Below the pieces are notes generated by a model. It was given only the letters and a program-made list of their open reading frames with translations, ran no database searches and was not told where the DNA came from. Of a stretch of DNA of 64,000 nt, positions 7,469 through 17,300 are shown piece after piece. Within the stretch, counting starts at the first letter, position 1; each line of letters opens with the position of its first letter. The DNA comes from Deltaproteobacteria bacterium (GTDB lineage: Bacteria > Myxococcota_A > Polyangia > Polyangiales > Polyangiaceae). The DNA lies in the NCBI GenBank assembly GCA_016218915.1, contig JACRCQ010000051.1, forward strand, positions 1 to 64,000, in the 5' to 3' direction. Made by a program: the position numbers and the translations under genes.

Positions 7469-10400
7469 CTACCTCACCACCGGCGTGACCATCAGCGACA
7501 TCAGCACGTCGCCGTGCGGGCTCTGGCCTTGCACGTTGGCCCTGAGATCATCCCACGCTGCCAGGATCGCGCCTGAAGGCGAGACCGAAACTGGGGCCAT
7601 GGCCGGAAGGTTCTGGTCGCCCAGCAGGTGAGGCGCATCTGCCGGGAGCGTGAGGGCGTCGCCGGCTGTCAGAGTGGTGCCGTTCCACGTGAGCTTCTGG
7701 AAGTACAGCTCGTCGAGGTTCGCGTTCCAGCCGTTGGTGCCGAGCACTGCTGGCTCGCGCCAAGCGAGGTAGATGCCGTCTGTGGTGGAGACCATCGACG
7801 GGTTGTAGCGCTCGACCCCGGTCGGGCTGAGCACTCCGGAATAGACTGTGGCGCCTGCGTTGCTCAGGACCACGGCTTTCTCGGTGCCAAGCCCTTCGGT
7901 GTAGACCACCAGCACGTGGGTGGAGTCGAGCGCGACCAGCGCAGGAAGCTCGCCAGGGGGGAGCTCGGTCAAGGGGAAGGACGGCGCACCGGATCCGAAT
8001 CTGACCTCGATGCTGCTCGCGGTCAGGCCGTCTTTGCGCCACGCTCGCACGAGCTGTCCGCCGGCTGCGCCCAGAGCAAGGCGCGACGAGAACACGCTGG
8101 GCACTGCGACGCAAACTTCGTTTTCGAGTGCTGCGAGCGCGCTCGAGAACCTGCGGGTGCAGATCCTGCGTCCGTCGACCTGGCTTTCGTCCTCCCATCC
8201 CACCACCAGCTCCGTGCCGGTCCACAGGATGTCAGCGGCGCGCTGGCCGTATTCGGTGGTCTGGTTGGCGACCTTGGTCGGGCTCAGGATGGTGCCGGTC
8301 GACGACACGCGCACAAGGGCAATGCCGAGCCCGTCGCCGTCGAGCCCCATCTTGGTATAGGCCAGTGCAAAGCTGCCATCGGGAAGTGCGGCGATCACGG
8401 GGTCAGCTTCGAGGTTGACGTCTGCGATCCTTCCCACGCCCCTTCCCTCTCCGAGGAGCGAGAAGGTGGCAACGCCGACGCGCGGAGCGGCGCCGTCGTC
8501 CATGAGCAGCTCCACGAAGGCGACTGCCATGCCCTGGCTGCCGGAAGCGACCGGGTGACGGCCAGCGCCGAGCCTTCGCTCTTTCACGTTGGCATCCGGT
8601 CCGCCGACGCGGGTGAGGACCGGGACCGACGACGTACCTTGGATGCAGGTCTGCGAGGCATTGCACAGCTCGTCGCCGTTCGACGACGTATTGTCCGGGC
8701 AGGGCGTTCCAAAGGGTTTGGGAGTGTGCGACACGCCGGTGCCTGGGTCGCAGGTGTCGGTGGTGCAGGCGTTCTGGTCGTCGAAGCTGAAAGCGTCGCC
8801 GGTGCAGGTGCCTGAGCCGTTGCAGTGGTCAGGCGAGGTGCAGGCGTTGTTGTCGTTGCACGACACGCTGGTGGATGCGCCTGAGTGGGTGCACCCCTGG
8901 ACTGCGTCGCAGCCGTCCACGGTGCAGATGTTGCTGTCGTCGCAGGAGATCGCAGTGCCGATGCAGGTGCCAGCGCCGTTGCAGTGGTCGCTGGTGGTGC
9001 ACACCGTGTTGTCGCTGCACGGGGTTGCGCTGCTCGCAGCGGCGTGGGTGCATCCTGTGGAGGTGTTGCAGTCGTCGATGGTGCAGACGTTGGTGTCGTC
9101 GCAGGACAGGGGTGCGCCTGGGACGCAGGTGCCGGAGCCATTGCACTGATCGCCGTTGGTGCAGGCATTGGAGTCGGTGCACGCTGTGCCGCTGGACTTG
9201 GGCGGATTGCTGCAGACGCCGGTGCCGGTATCGCAGGTGCCGACGTTGTAGCACTGGCCGAGGGCCGAGCAGACGACCGGGTTGGTTCCTGTGCAGGAGC
9301 CGCTTTGGCAGGTATCGGTCTGGGTGCAGGCGTTGTCGTCGTTGCAGAGGCTGCCATCGGCCTTGACCGGGTTGGAGCAGATGCCCGTTCCTGGATCGCA
9401 AGTGCCTGAGTTGTGGCACTGATCCAGGGCAAAACAGATCTGGTTGCTGCCGACACACGAGCCGTTATCGCAGTGGTCGGAGCTGGTACAAGCGTTGTTG
9501 TCGTTGCACGGTGAGCCGTAGGTTTTCACCGGGTTGGAACAGACGCCCGTGGAAGTGTTGCACGTGCCGGCATCGTGGCACTGGTCGGGCGTGGGGCAGA
9601 CCACTGGGTTGCTCCCTGTGCAAGTGCCGCCCTGGCAGGTATCGGTCTGGGTGCAGGCGTTGCCATCGCCGCAGGGGGTGCCATCGGTCTTGCTCGGATT
9701 GCTGCAGACCCCTGTGCTCGTATTGCACGTGCCCGGGTCGTGACACTGATCGGGGGTTGGGCATACGACTGGGTTGGTACCAACGCAGGTGCCGTTCTGG
9801 CAGCTATCGGACTGCGTACAGGCGTTCGAGTCGCTGCACGGCGTTCCGTTGAGCTGCCAGGGGTTGATGCACGTGCCATCGCTCGGGTTGCAGGAGCCGA
9901 CCTGGTGGCACTGGTCGATCGCCGGGCACTGAACCGGGTTGCCACCGACGCAGGTGCCGTTCTGGCAGGTGTCGGTCTGGGTGCAAGCGCTGCCATCGCT
10001 GCAGGTCGTGCCGTTGGTCTTGGGCGGGTTGCTACAGATCCCGGTTCCGGTGTCGCAGGTGCCGACGTTGTGGCACTGGTCCGACGCGGTGCACACGACA
10101 GGGTTACTGCCTGTGCAAGTGCCGTTCTGGCAGGTATCGGTCTGGGTGCATAGGTTGTTGTCGTTGCAGCCGGTTCCGTTGGCCTTGTTCGGGTTGGAAC
10201 AGGTGCCATCTGCGGGGTTGCAGGTGCCGACGTCGTGGCACTGGTCGGAGGCGGTGCACACAACAGGGTCGCTGCCAATACAGGAACCGTTCTGGCAGGA
10301 GTCGGACCGCGTGCAATCGCTTCTGTCGTCGCAGGCTGCGCCGTTGGCCTTGTTCGGGTTGGAGCAAGTGCCGTTGGCAGGATTGCAGGTGCCGACGTCG

Positions 10401-11518
10401 TGGCACTCGTCGAGAGCGGTGCAGACGATGGGGTTGCTCCCTGTGCAGTTGCCGGCCTGGCAGGTGTCGGTCTGGGTGCAGGCGCTTCCGTCGTTGCAGG
10501 TGGTGCCGTTGGGCTTCTCCGGATCGGTGCAGATGCCGGTGCTGGTGTTGCATACGCCTGCGTTGTGGCAATCATCGCGTGCGTAGCAGATGACCGGGTC
10601 CGAGCCTTGGCACGAGCCGGACATGCACATGTCCCGCTGGGTGCAGGCGTTGCCGTCGTTGCAGGAGGTGTAGTCGGCCTTGGGGGGATTGCTGCAGACG
10701 CCTGTGCTGGTGTTGCAGGTGCCCACGTCATGGCACTGATCAGACGCGGTGCACACGACCGGGTTGCTGCCGGTGCAGACACCGCTCTGGCAGGTATCCG
10801 TTTGGGTACAAAGGTTGGCGTCGTTGCACGTCGTTCCGTTGGTCTTGGGGGGATTCGAGCACACGCCGGTGCCGGTATCGCAGACTCCTGCCAGGTGGCA
10901 CTGGTCCGACGCGGTGCACACTACCGGGCTGCCACTGTTGCAGGCGCCGCCCTGGCACGTGTCGTTCAGGGTGCACGCGTTGCCGTCGCTGCAGGAGGTA
11001 CCGTTGTTCTTCGGAGGATTGGTGCACATTCCCGTCGCTGGAGTGCAAGTTCCTGCGAGGTGACACTGGTCCGATGCGGTGCACACGACCGGGTTACTCC
11101 CGGTGCAGGTGCCGCTCTGGCAGGTATCTGTCTGCGTGCAGCCGTTGTTGTCGTTGCAGGTTGTGCCGTTGGTCTTGATCGGGTTGGTGCAGATGCCTGT
11201 GGTAGTGTTGCAGGTGCCCACGAGGTGGCACTGATCGAGCGCGGTGCACACGACCGGGTTGCTGCCGGTGCAGATTCCACGCTGACAGGTATCGGTTCGG
11301 GTGCAAGCGTTGTTATCGTTGCAGGGCGTGCCGTTGGTTACGCTCGTGTGCGTGCACAGGGGGTAGACGCCTGTGTCCGTAGTGCAGGGATTGCCGTCGT
11401 CACAAGTCAGCGCCTGCGTTGTGGAGGCGATGGGCTCTTGCTGTTGGTCTGGCGGCGAGGAGCATCCGAAGGCCAGGAGGCAGGCAACAATCGCGCAGAT
11501 GATCAGGGTAGGGCGCAT
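7469..11518 (-). CDS. Giant Cys-rich repeat lipoprotein with C-terminal propeller
   Basis: A 1349-residue protein. The start is set at 11518, where a GGAGG site precedes a signal peptide ending LAFGC (Cys19). An EPIASTTQAL linker leads into 13 units of about 55 residues (C-D-N-ACTQTDTCQ-G-C-GSNPVVC-DQCH-VGTC-TG-CSNP-K-NGT). Three shorter units of a second type follow (DHCNGSGTC, then SCDD-N-CT-D-C). From about residue 1000 the cysteines stop and a beta-rich module begins (PVASGSQGMAVAFVE, IAALPDGSFALAYT, LVVGWEDESQ), typical of propeller repeats. The Cys-rich part probably forms a long disulphide-pinned stalk presenting the propeller. Gene length may vary through repeat recombination. It is the large paralogue of 5734-6411. 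Confidence 0.85.
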   Translation of the reverse strand: MRPTLIICAIVACLLAFGCSSPPDQQQEPIASTTQALTCDDGNPCTTDTGVYPLCTHTSVTNGTPCNDNNACTRTDTCQRGICTGSNPVVCTALDQCHLVGTCNTTTGICTNPIKTNGTTCNDNNGCTQTDTCQSGTCTGSNPVVCTASDQCHLAGTCTPATGMCTNPPKNNGTSCSDGNACTLNDTCQGGACNSGSPVVCTASDQCHLAGVCDTGTGVCSNPPKTNGTTCNDANLCTQTDTCQSGVCTGSNPVVCTASDQCHDVGTCNTSTGVCSNPPKADYTSCNDGNACTQRDMCMSGSCQGSDPVICYARDDCHNAGVCNTSTGICTDPEKPNGTTCNDGSACTQTDTCQAGNCTGSNPIVCTALDECHDVGTCNPANGTCSNPNKANGAACDDRSDCTRSDSCQNGSCIGSDPVVCTASDQCHDVGTCNPADGTCSNPNKANGTGCNDNNLCTQTDTCQNGTCTGSNPVVCTASDQCHNVGTCDTGTGICSNPPKTNGTTCSDGSACTQTDTCQNGTCVGGNPVQCPAIDQCHQVGSCNPSDGTCINPWQLNGTPCSDSNACTQSDSCQNGTCVGTNPVVCPTPDQCHDPGTCNTSTGVCSNPSKTDGTPCGDGNACTQTDTCQGGTCTGSNPVVCPTPDQCHDAGTCNTSTGVCSNPVKTYGSPCNDNNACTSSDHCDNGSCVGSNQICFALDQCHNSGTCDPGTGICSNPVKADGSLCNDDNACTQTDTCQSGSCTGTNPVVCSALGQCYNVGTCDTGTGVCSNPPKSSGTACTDSNACTNGDQCNGSGTCVPGAPLSCDDTNVCTIDDCNTSTGCTHAAASSATPCSDNTVCTTSDHCNGAGTCIGTAISCDDSNICTVDGCDAVQGCTHSGASTSVSCNDNNACTSPDHCNGSGTCTGDAFSFDDQNACTTDTCDPGTGVSHTPKPFGTPCPDNTSSNGDELCNASQTCIQGTSSVPVLTRVGGPDANVKERRLGAGRHPVASGSQGMAVAFVELLMDDGAAPRVGVATFSLLGEGRGVGRIADVNLEADPVIAALPDGSFALAYTKMGLDGDGLGIALVRVSSTGTILSPTKVANQTTEYGQRAADILWTGTELVVGWEDESQVDGRRICTRRFSSALAALENEVCVAVPSVFSSRLALGAAGGQLVRAWRKDGLTASSIEVRFGSGAPSFPLTELPPGELPALVALDSTHVLVVYTEGLGTEKAVVLSNAGATVYSGVLSPTGVERYNPSMVSTTDGIYLAWREPAVLGTNGWNANLDELYFQKLTWNGTTLTAGDALTLPADAPHLLGDQNLPAMAPVSVSPSGAILAAWDDLRANVQGQSPHGDVLMSLMVTPVVR

Positions 11519-11648
11519 CGGGGTTCCTCCAGAAGACGATGAGAACACACTTGGGCATCTAGGACCGCGACCATCGAAGCGGGGCCAGTGCAAGCGCAGT
11601 TCACCGCCCGCTGTTGTCCCACTGGGGGAACAAGCTACTGCGAAGACG

Positions 11649-13559
11649 TTAGGGCGCTGCATCATGCGGGCCTCCCACCTGTTCGCTGTTGATCATGTTT
11701 CGTCGATGAAGAATGGTCCCGCCCTTGCCCACGGCATAGACGCTCGACGCTTGACTCCCCCATACGCCGAAGAGCGCATGTTCTGTGCCGCTCGACTGTC
11801 TCCGCCACTCTATGCCATCGTAGTGAAGAATCGTTCCTTTCTCTCCGACGCAGTAGACGTCATTCACGCCACTACCCCAAACGCTCCGCAACATAGCTTC
11901 CGTGCCGCTCGCCTGTCGCTGCCAAGTCTGCCCGTCAAAACGCAGAATAGTCCCAGCACTACCAACAACGAAAACGCCTTGGGGACCGCTCCCCCACACA
12001 CCTAGGAGGTCTTCTGTCGCGCCCGCATTGACTCGAATCCATCGTGAACCATCGAAGTGAACTATCCTGCCGGCAGTCCCCACAGCGTAGACATCGCGCG
12101 GCCCACTTCCCCACACACGAGCAAGCTCCGAATCTCTTACTTGTTGACGCCAACCTTGGCCATCAAAGTGCGAGACACCTTCCCCGACAACGAAGATGTC
12201 ATTTGGGCCGCTACCCCAGATTCCGGATGCATATCTTGTAGTCAAGGCGCGACCCCAGTGCTTCCCATCAAAGTGCCAGACCGCGCTGAAGTTGTAGGCG
12301 CCACAGCTCGCATAAATACTACTCGGTGCTGCGCCCCATATCCATTCGACATCTCCACAAGCAGGAAGTGGCAACGTGTTCCAGGCCACCCCATCGGAGT
12401 GAAGAAGACTCCCTTCCGTGGCTGAGCCCGCAGCGTATACGTCCGCGCCGCCTGCGCCCCACACAGTCCTGAGGTTCGCCCGGATGCCGCTCGACACGTC
12501 TTTCCACTCGCCATCCCGACCAATCCACACGCCACCTGCGTCGCCGACCGTCACAACGTAATTCGACGACGCTCCCCACACAGAGCGCAGTACTTCATTG
12601 ACCCGGAGTTTCTCAGCCCATTGTTTTCCGTCGTAGTGGAGAATCTCTCCGCCGCCGGTGACCCCATAGACGTCTGTTGGGGTGAATCCACGCAACGACC
12701 AGACGTCTCGATTCGTGGGCGCAAGTTCCCACGTTGTGCCGTCGAAATGCCAGACGCCCCCTCCCAGCACGCTGACGAATACATCTTTGGGAGTACCCGC
12801 CCACACGCTCAGAATTGAACTTGCCGAACCAAAATGCTCCTCCGTCCAGACCGTGCCGTCATACTTGAGCAGGAGGCGCCCGGCAGCGTACACATTCCGT
12901 GGACCAGTTCCGTATATTTGGCGAATCGGGCCGCTCTGAGTGCAGCCCCTCGTCTGCTCCTTCCAGCTTGTGCCGTCGTAGTGAAGAATCCTGCCGCAAG
13001 AACCGGCGGAAAACACATCCTGTGGTCCGGTTCCCCACACTGTGTAGAGGTCGATCGCTGCAGGCGTAGGCTGCCTGACCCAAGTCGTGCCGTCGTAGTG
13101 TAGAATGACTCCTAGGTCCCCGACAGCGAACGCATCATGCGCGCTTGACACCCAGATTCCGCGTATTGTTCCGTTCACGCCGGTCGGTTGTCGTGTAAAC
13201 ACTCCACTGTTGTACTTGAGAACTGTACCCCCACCGCCAACTGCGAACCAATCATTCGCACTTGACCCGAATACGGCCACGAGGCCGCTGCCCTGTGGCA
13301 TCGGATTTTCCCAGCACCAGCCATCATCTGAGCAGATTGACTGCTGAATCACCGGCACTGACGCTTCCGACACAATCGTCTTCGATGCAACAGCAGAGAC
13401 CGTAGCGGGCGGAGCGGGCGATCTATCGGGTACGACCGCCGCGGTCTGCCGGCCGCAAGCGAGAAGCCAAAGCGTGGTCGTGAGCAAGCACGTCGCTGTG
13501 AACACAGCCTTCGGTTCGAGCAGCCTTACTTTCCTTGATTGCGTACCGATCATCGGCAT
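11649..13559 (-). CDS. Lipoprotein with about 12 'WGSGPxDVYAVG' propeller repeats
   Basis: A 636-residue protein with signal peptide ending WLLAC (Cys35). The mature part repeats a unit of about 40 residues whose consensus is 'VWGSGPxDVYAVGxxGxIxHFDGxxWxxxxSGT'-like. Examples are VWGTGPQDVFSAGSCG, VWGSGPRDVYAVGTAG and VWGSGVNDVYCVGEKG. This repeat is common in myxobacterial exported proteins and is predicted to fold as a beta-propeller; it binds no known ligand. The start may instead be the ATG six bases further in. The gene overlaps the end of 13550-14275 by ten bases. Base composition is lower in GC than the dcw region. Confidence 0.85.
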   Translation of the reverse strand: MPMIGTQSRKVRLLEPKAVFTATCLLTTTLWLLACGRQTAAVVPDRSPAPPATVSAVASKTIVSEASVPVIQQSICSDDGWCWENPMPQGSGLVAVFGSSANDWFAVGGGGTVLKYNSGVFTRQPTGVNGTIRGIWVSSAHDAFAVGDLGVILHYDGTTWVRQPTPAAIDLYTVWGTGPQDVFSAGSCGRILHYDGTSWKEQTRGCTQSGPIRQIYGTGPRNVYAAGRLLLKYDGTVWTEEHFGSASSILSVWAGTPKDVFVSVLGGGVWHFDGTTWELAPTNRDVWSLRGFTPTDVYGVTGGGEILHYDGKQWAEKLRVNEVLRSVWGASSNYVVTVGDAGGVWIGRDGEWKDVSSGIRANLRTVWGAGGADVYAAGSATEGSLLHSDGVAWNTLPLPACGDVEWIWGAAPSSIYASCGAYNFSAVWHFDGKHWGRALTTRYASGIWGSGPNDIFVVGEGVSHFDGQGWRQQVRDSELARVWGSGPRDVYAVGTAGRIVHFDGSRWIRVNAGATEDLLGVWGSGPQGVFVVGSAGTILRFDGQTWQRQASGTEAMLRSVWGSGVNDVYCVGEKGTILHYDGIEWRRQSSGTEHALFGVWGSQASSVYAVGKGGTILHRRNMINSEQVGGPHDAAP

Positions 13560-14275
13560 GATATTGAGGTCTTTCGCGATGTCTCGCCGATCGATGCAAC
13601 AGCCCTAGGGCAACACCGCCCCAAGGCACCCCGACGAACAATTTCGATTGCACGGAGCCACCCTTGAATCTGATCGAGACAAGTGATAGTTCGTGCTCCA
13701 TGATCAGGAGTTTCTTTGCGTTCGGCGTGGAGTGTGTTTGTACCTGGGTCGTTGGACGTCAACGGCCAGGGGCCGGCGATCGCGGAACCCATTTTTCTTA
13801 GATTGTGCCTCAGCAATGGGAGATGCGTCTGATCCGGGAAGGTCCCGCGCGACTCGCGCGGCATAGTCTGTCGGGGGTCGCTTGTCCGGACTCCCTGACG
13901 CCACGTGCGCGACTGGTATCGCCAATACGAAGTCAGTATCATAGCAGATGCAAGCCGCTCAGATGTTCGTATTGCCGATTGTATCGATTCTGCGTAGCCG
14001 GACGAGACGGCCGTTTCGTGCGTCAGTCTTCTCTGCACCCTGTTGGCAACGAAGCTTGCGATGGCGGCGTTCGCATCGCTGCGCTTCTCAAGCCCAATGC
14101 CGAAACAATTGAACATCATTGCGACGCGGCAGATCGCGAACATCAGATAGACCGTGCCGACGCTATCAACTCTCACGTTGGTCGAATCCTCGGTTGGACG
14201 CGCTATTGACGCCATTAGGCCGAATCTAGTGGTTCTCTCCACCTCGCTTGCCTCAACGTTCGCTCGCAGGTTCAT
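13550..14275 (-). CDS. Candidate immunity gene for the RHS toxin
   Basis: Encodes 241 residues and starts 33 bases after the RHS stop, the normal place for an immunity gene. The N-terminal 135 residues look like real protein, with one hydrophobic segment (VYLMFAICRVAMMFNCFGIG) that may be a membrane helix. The C-terminal 100 residues are Arg/Pro/Thr-rich and look less like protein, so the gene may be shorter, frameshifted or partly decayed. No family is recognised. The assignment is from position only. Confidence 0.4.
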   Translation of the reverse strand: MNLRANVEASEVERTTRFGLMASIARPTEDSTNVRVDSVGTVYLMFAICRVAMMFNCFGIGLEKRSDANAAIASFVANRVQRRLTHETAVSSGYAESIQSAIRTSERLASAMILTSYWRYQSRTWRQGVRTSDPRQTMPRESRGTFPDQTHLPLLRHNLRKMGSAIAGPWPLTSNDPGTNTLHAERKETPDHGARTITCLDQIQGWLRAIEIVRRGALGRCCPRAVASIGETSRKTSISCR

Positions 14276-14308
14276 GAGATGGCTTCTTGTGCGCCGTGGT
14301 GTACCTCT

Positions 14309-17300
14309 CTATTTCGCTATCATTAGCTCCCGAACGTCGTCGGTGATCTTGTCTCCCATTCGCTCGAAGTAGTAGTCGAATAGCTTCATGTCCGCTCTCG
14401 GCGCATTCTTGCCCGACATTACTTTGTCATTGGGATCTGCACCGAACACTTCTCCTACGGTCTTGTCACGATTTGCCTTTACCCATTGTTCAACGTATTC
14501 TTTCGTGACTACCACGCCTACTACTTGGTCTTTGCCTCTGAGGTCCCTGAACTCAACCTTGCCTTTCTCCGCGTTCCAGGTGACTCTTGTCCAATCGAAA
14601 GGCATCCCGGGGCCGGCCGAGTTTCGGTGTCCGTATAGGGTAGCGCCGGGCTTCCACTTGAAATAATCTCTAAGATTCCATCCATTTTTCGGGATCGAAC
14701 ATCCATGGAACACCTGAACTACATTGTACGTGGTTAGCTCTTTCTGTTCGCTTCCCATTGTTTCGCCACTTAAATCCCAGCCCGTTCCTTGCCCCTCGGG
14801 CTCGTAGTCGTAACCTTGTTGTCCGTGCGAGACGTTGTCGATTCGACCCACGAGCCGCCCACCACTCTGTTTCACAATTCTTTCCAGTTGCGGGGTCACT
14901 CCACCTGTCTTCCGGTGGACCCCGTACGCATGATCGGTCAGTTCGCCATTTTCACCGATCCCCGTTGATGGGGTGTATTTAGCAATCTGTTCCGCTTCAC
15001 CCTGCATTGAAGGAATGTTCTGGCCGGTGACCATCCAGATGCCGCCGTCAGGATTGGGATCGCCGACAAGGCCGACGGTTCTGTCATTCGTAGATCGAGC
15101 GCATCCATCGTCCGTAGAGATCAGTCCGGCCGGGTCAACGGATTTGAGCGGATTGGCGTGAACGTAAGCGTATAGGTTCAAGTCGGCGGTGCCCGGCGAG
15201 TGCACCGCAAGCGGGTCCGGTGAAATCCATCGATTCAAGAGCGGATTGAGATATCGCGCTCCAAAGTAGATTAGCCCTACCTCGATGTCGTCTTCCTTCC
15301 CCGTAAACCTGTAATCTTCGCGGAAGCTCTGCCAACGCCCTGGGCGATAGTCGCTCTCCGGGGCTCCGTATGCATATGCGGTACTCCGCTCCACTAGCTC
15401 CCCGGTCGCCTTGTCGAGCACCACCGAGGTCGATCCAAGGTGATCCCCCAGCTCCAGGAAGACCCTCGTGGACTTCGTAGTGAGCACGGGATCAGCGGCG
15501 TTGACGACCCGCGCTAGCTTCACCCCGTGCGCGGTAAGAGTGGCAACCAGGGTTTCGTCGTTCACATCGTACCCAGTGCCCAGCCACTCTGCCAGACGAA
15601 GCTCGAGCGATCCGAAGATGTACACATCGTGGCGCTCGTCGGTATCTACCACCACGGTCTTGCGCACTCGCGCGTTCGAGGCGTCGTACGCGTAGTGCAG
15701 CTCAGCATCGGCCCGTTGGCCCGGCAATCGCGCCTCATCCCACCGCTCTGCCTTGACGAGCCTGCCAACCTCGTCCCATTGGTAGGCGAATTGCTGCCGA
15801 TTGCACTTTCCGACTGGAATGCATGGCCCAGCTCGGGTCATATCCAGCCAGATCAGGTTGCCGCTCGGGTCGTATTGCGCTTCCAGATGTCCGGTCCGGC
15901 CTCCGGTCTTGCTCGTGTTGTCTGCGGATTGGAGCTGGTAGGGCCCGGTATCGTTCAGGGCCCCGTGCGTGTTCGTGCCCAGCGACCGGTCGTAGAACGC
16001 GTGCTTGTCGTCGTCGCTCTCCGAGATGTTCCCCAGCCAGTCGTACTTCCAGGTCTGGCGCATCACGCGTTTCTCACCGGTGAAGTCGGCGCGCGGTGAT
16101 GGCTGGGGACGCGTGTTGTCAAGGACCTCTGCAGCGTACGGGTCCTGCCACGGATCCACGCCGCCAGGGTATTCATAGTCGATTCGTGACAACCTGTACA
16201 GGTCGTCGTACTGCATCTTGCGGGTGACCGGCTGCGGCGCTCCCACCCACTCGCTCGGGTCGCGCCAATCGCGGATCTCCACCGGGTTTCCCACCAGGTC
16301 GTACTTGTACTGCTCGTCCTGAAGGAGCATCTGCCGGGTTTCGACGGGCGGGCTCTCTGGCACCGCCTGCCGGTACGTCGTCAGGTTCCGCAGCCTGCGA
16401 AGGTCGTCGTAGTCGAAGCTGGTCTTGGTTGCCGCCCGGTCGCCATAGGCGATCTCGGTGACCAGACCATCGGCATCGCGCTTCACCTGGGTGAGCAGCC
16501 CGCCGTACGCCCCGTCGTAGGACGACTCGACCGAGCTGACCGCGCCGCGGGTGCTGTAGATGGTTCCCACCCATGAATACTCGGGATGGCAGTCCGGATC
16601 TGTGCCCGGCGCGCAGTCTGACCCCGCCCCGGTGGTCTCCCGGACCGGGCGGTCCGCGCCGTCGTAGTTGGTCCCCTTGCAGAAGAACTGGTTGGTCGGT
16701 GTCCCATCCGGGCCGTTCACCCGTCGCGCCACCTGCATGGTCCTGCCGCGACCGTCGTATCGCGAGATCGACTTAGAATTCGGATCGGTCACGGAAACCA
16801 GCTTGCCGCTGGTGAACATCTGGGTCCCGACCATGCAAGGAGCCGAGGTGTCGGGCTCGTCATAGAAGTACGTGACCTCGGGCGCGGTGTCGTACAGTGC
16901 GTGGTGCGTCTCGCACGGCGAATAGTCCTCGGATAGCAGCCGGCCCGCTGCGTCGTAGGCGAAGTTCACGCCGCAGCCGCGCGCGTCACTCGTGCCCACC
17001 AAATCGCCAGCGTTGTTGTACGCATAGCGCCAGTCCCGCCCCATGTACGACGTATTCTGGTCCTGGTTCTGGACCATGCGCCCCAGCGAATCGAACAAAA
17101 TGTCTCGAGCGAGTACGTCGTTGCCGCGCACTCGCTTGATCTGCCTCACCTCGCCGCCAGGCAGGTACACAGCGTCGGTGTGCCGTTCCTCGATCTGTCC
17201 GTTGACCCGCAGACGTTCCGTGGTTCGGACCACCCTGCCGTGCCCGTCCTTGACCTCAGATGCATACGTCCCCTGGTGCGTGCCAGGCCCGATGTCTTCT

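Noticed and set aside
10235..11542. Plus-strand open frame opposite the 13-unit Cys-rich repeats
   Set aside because: The Ala/Val/Gly-rich translation repeats with the sense repeats and lacks any start signal; it is a shadow.
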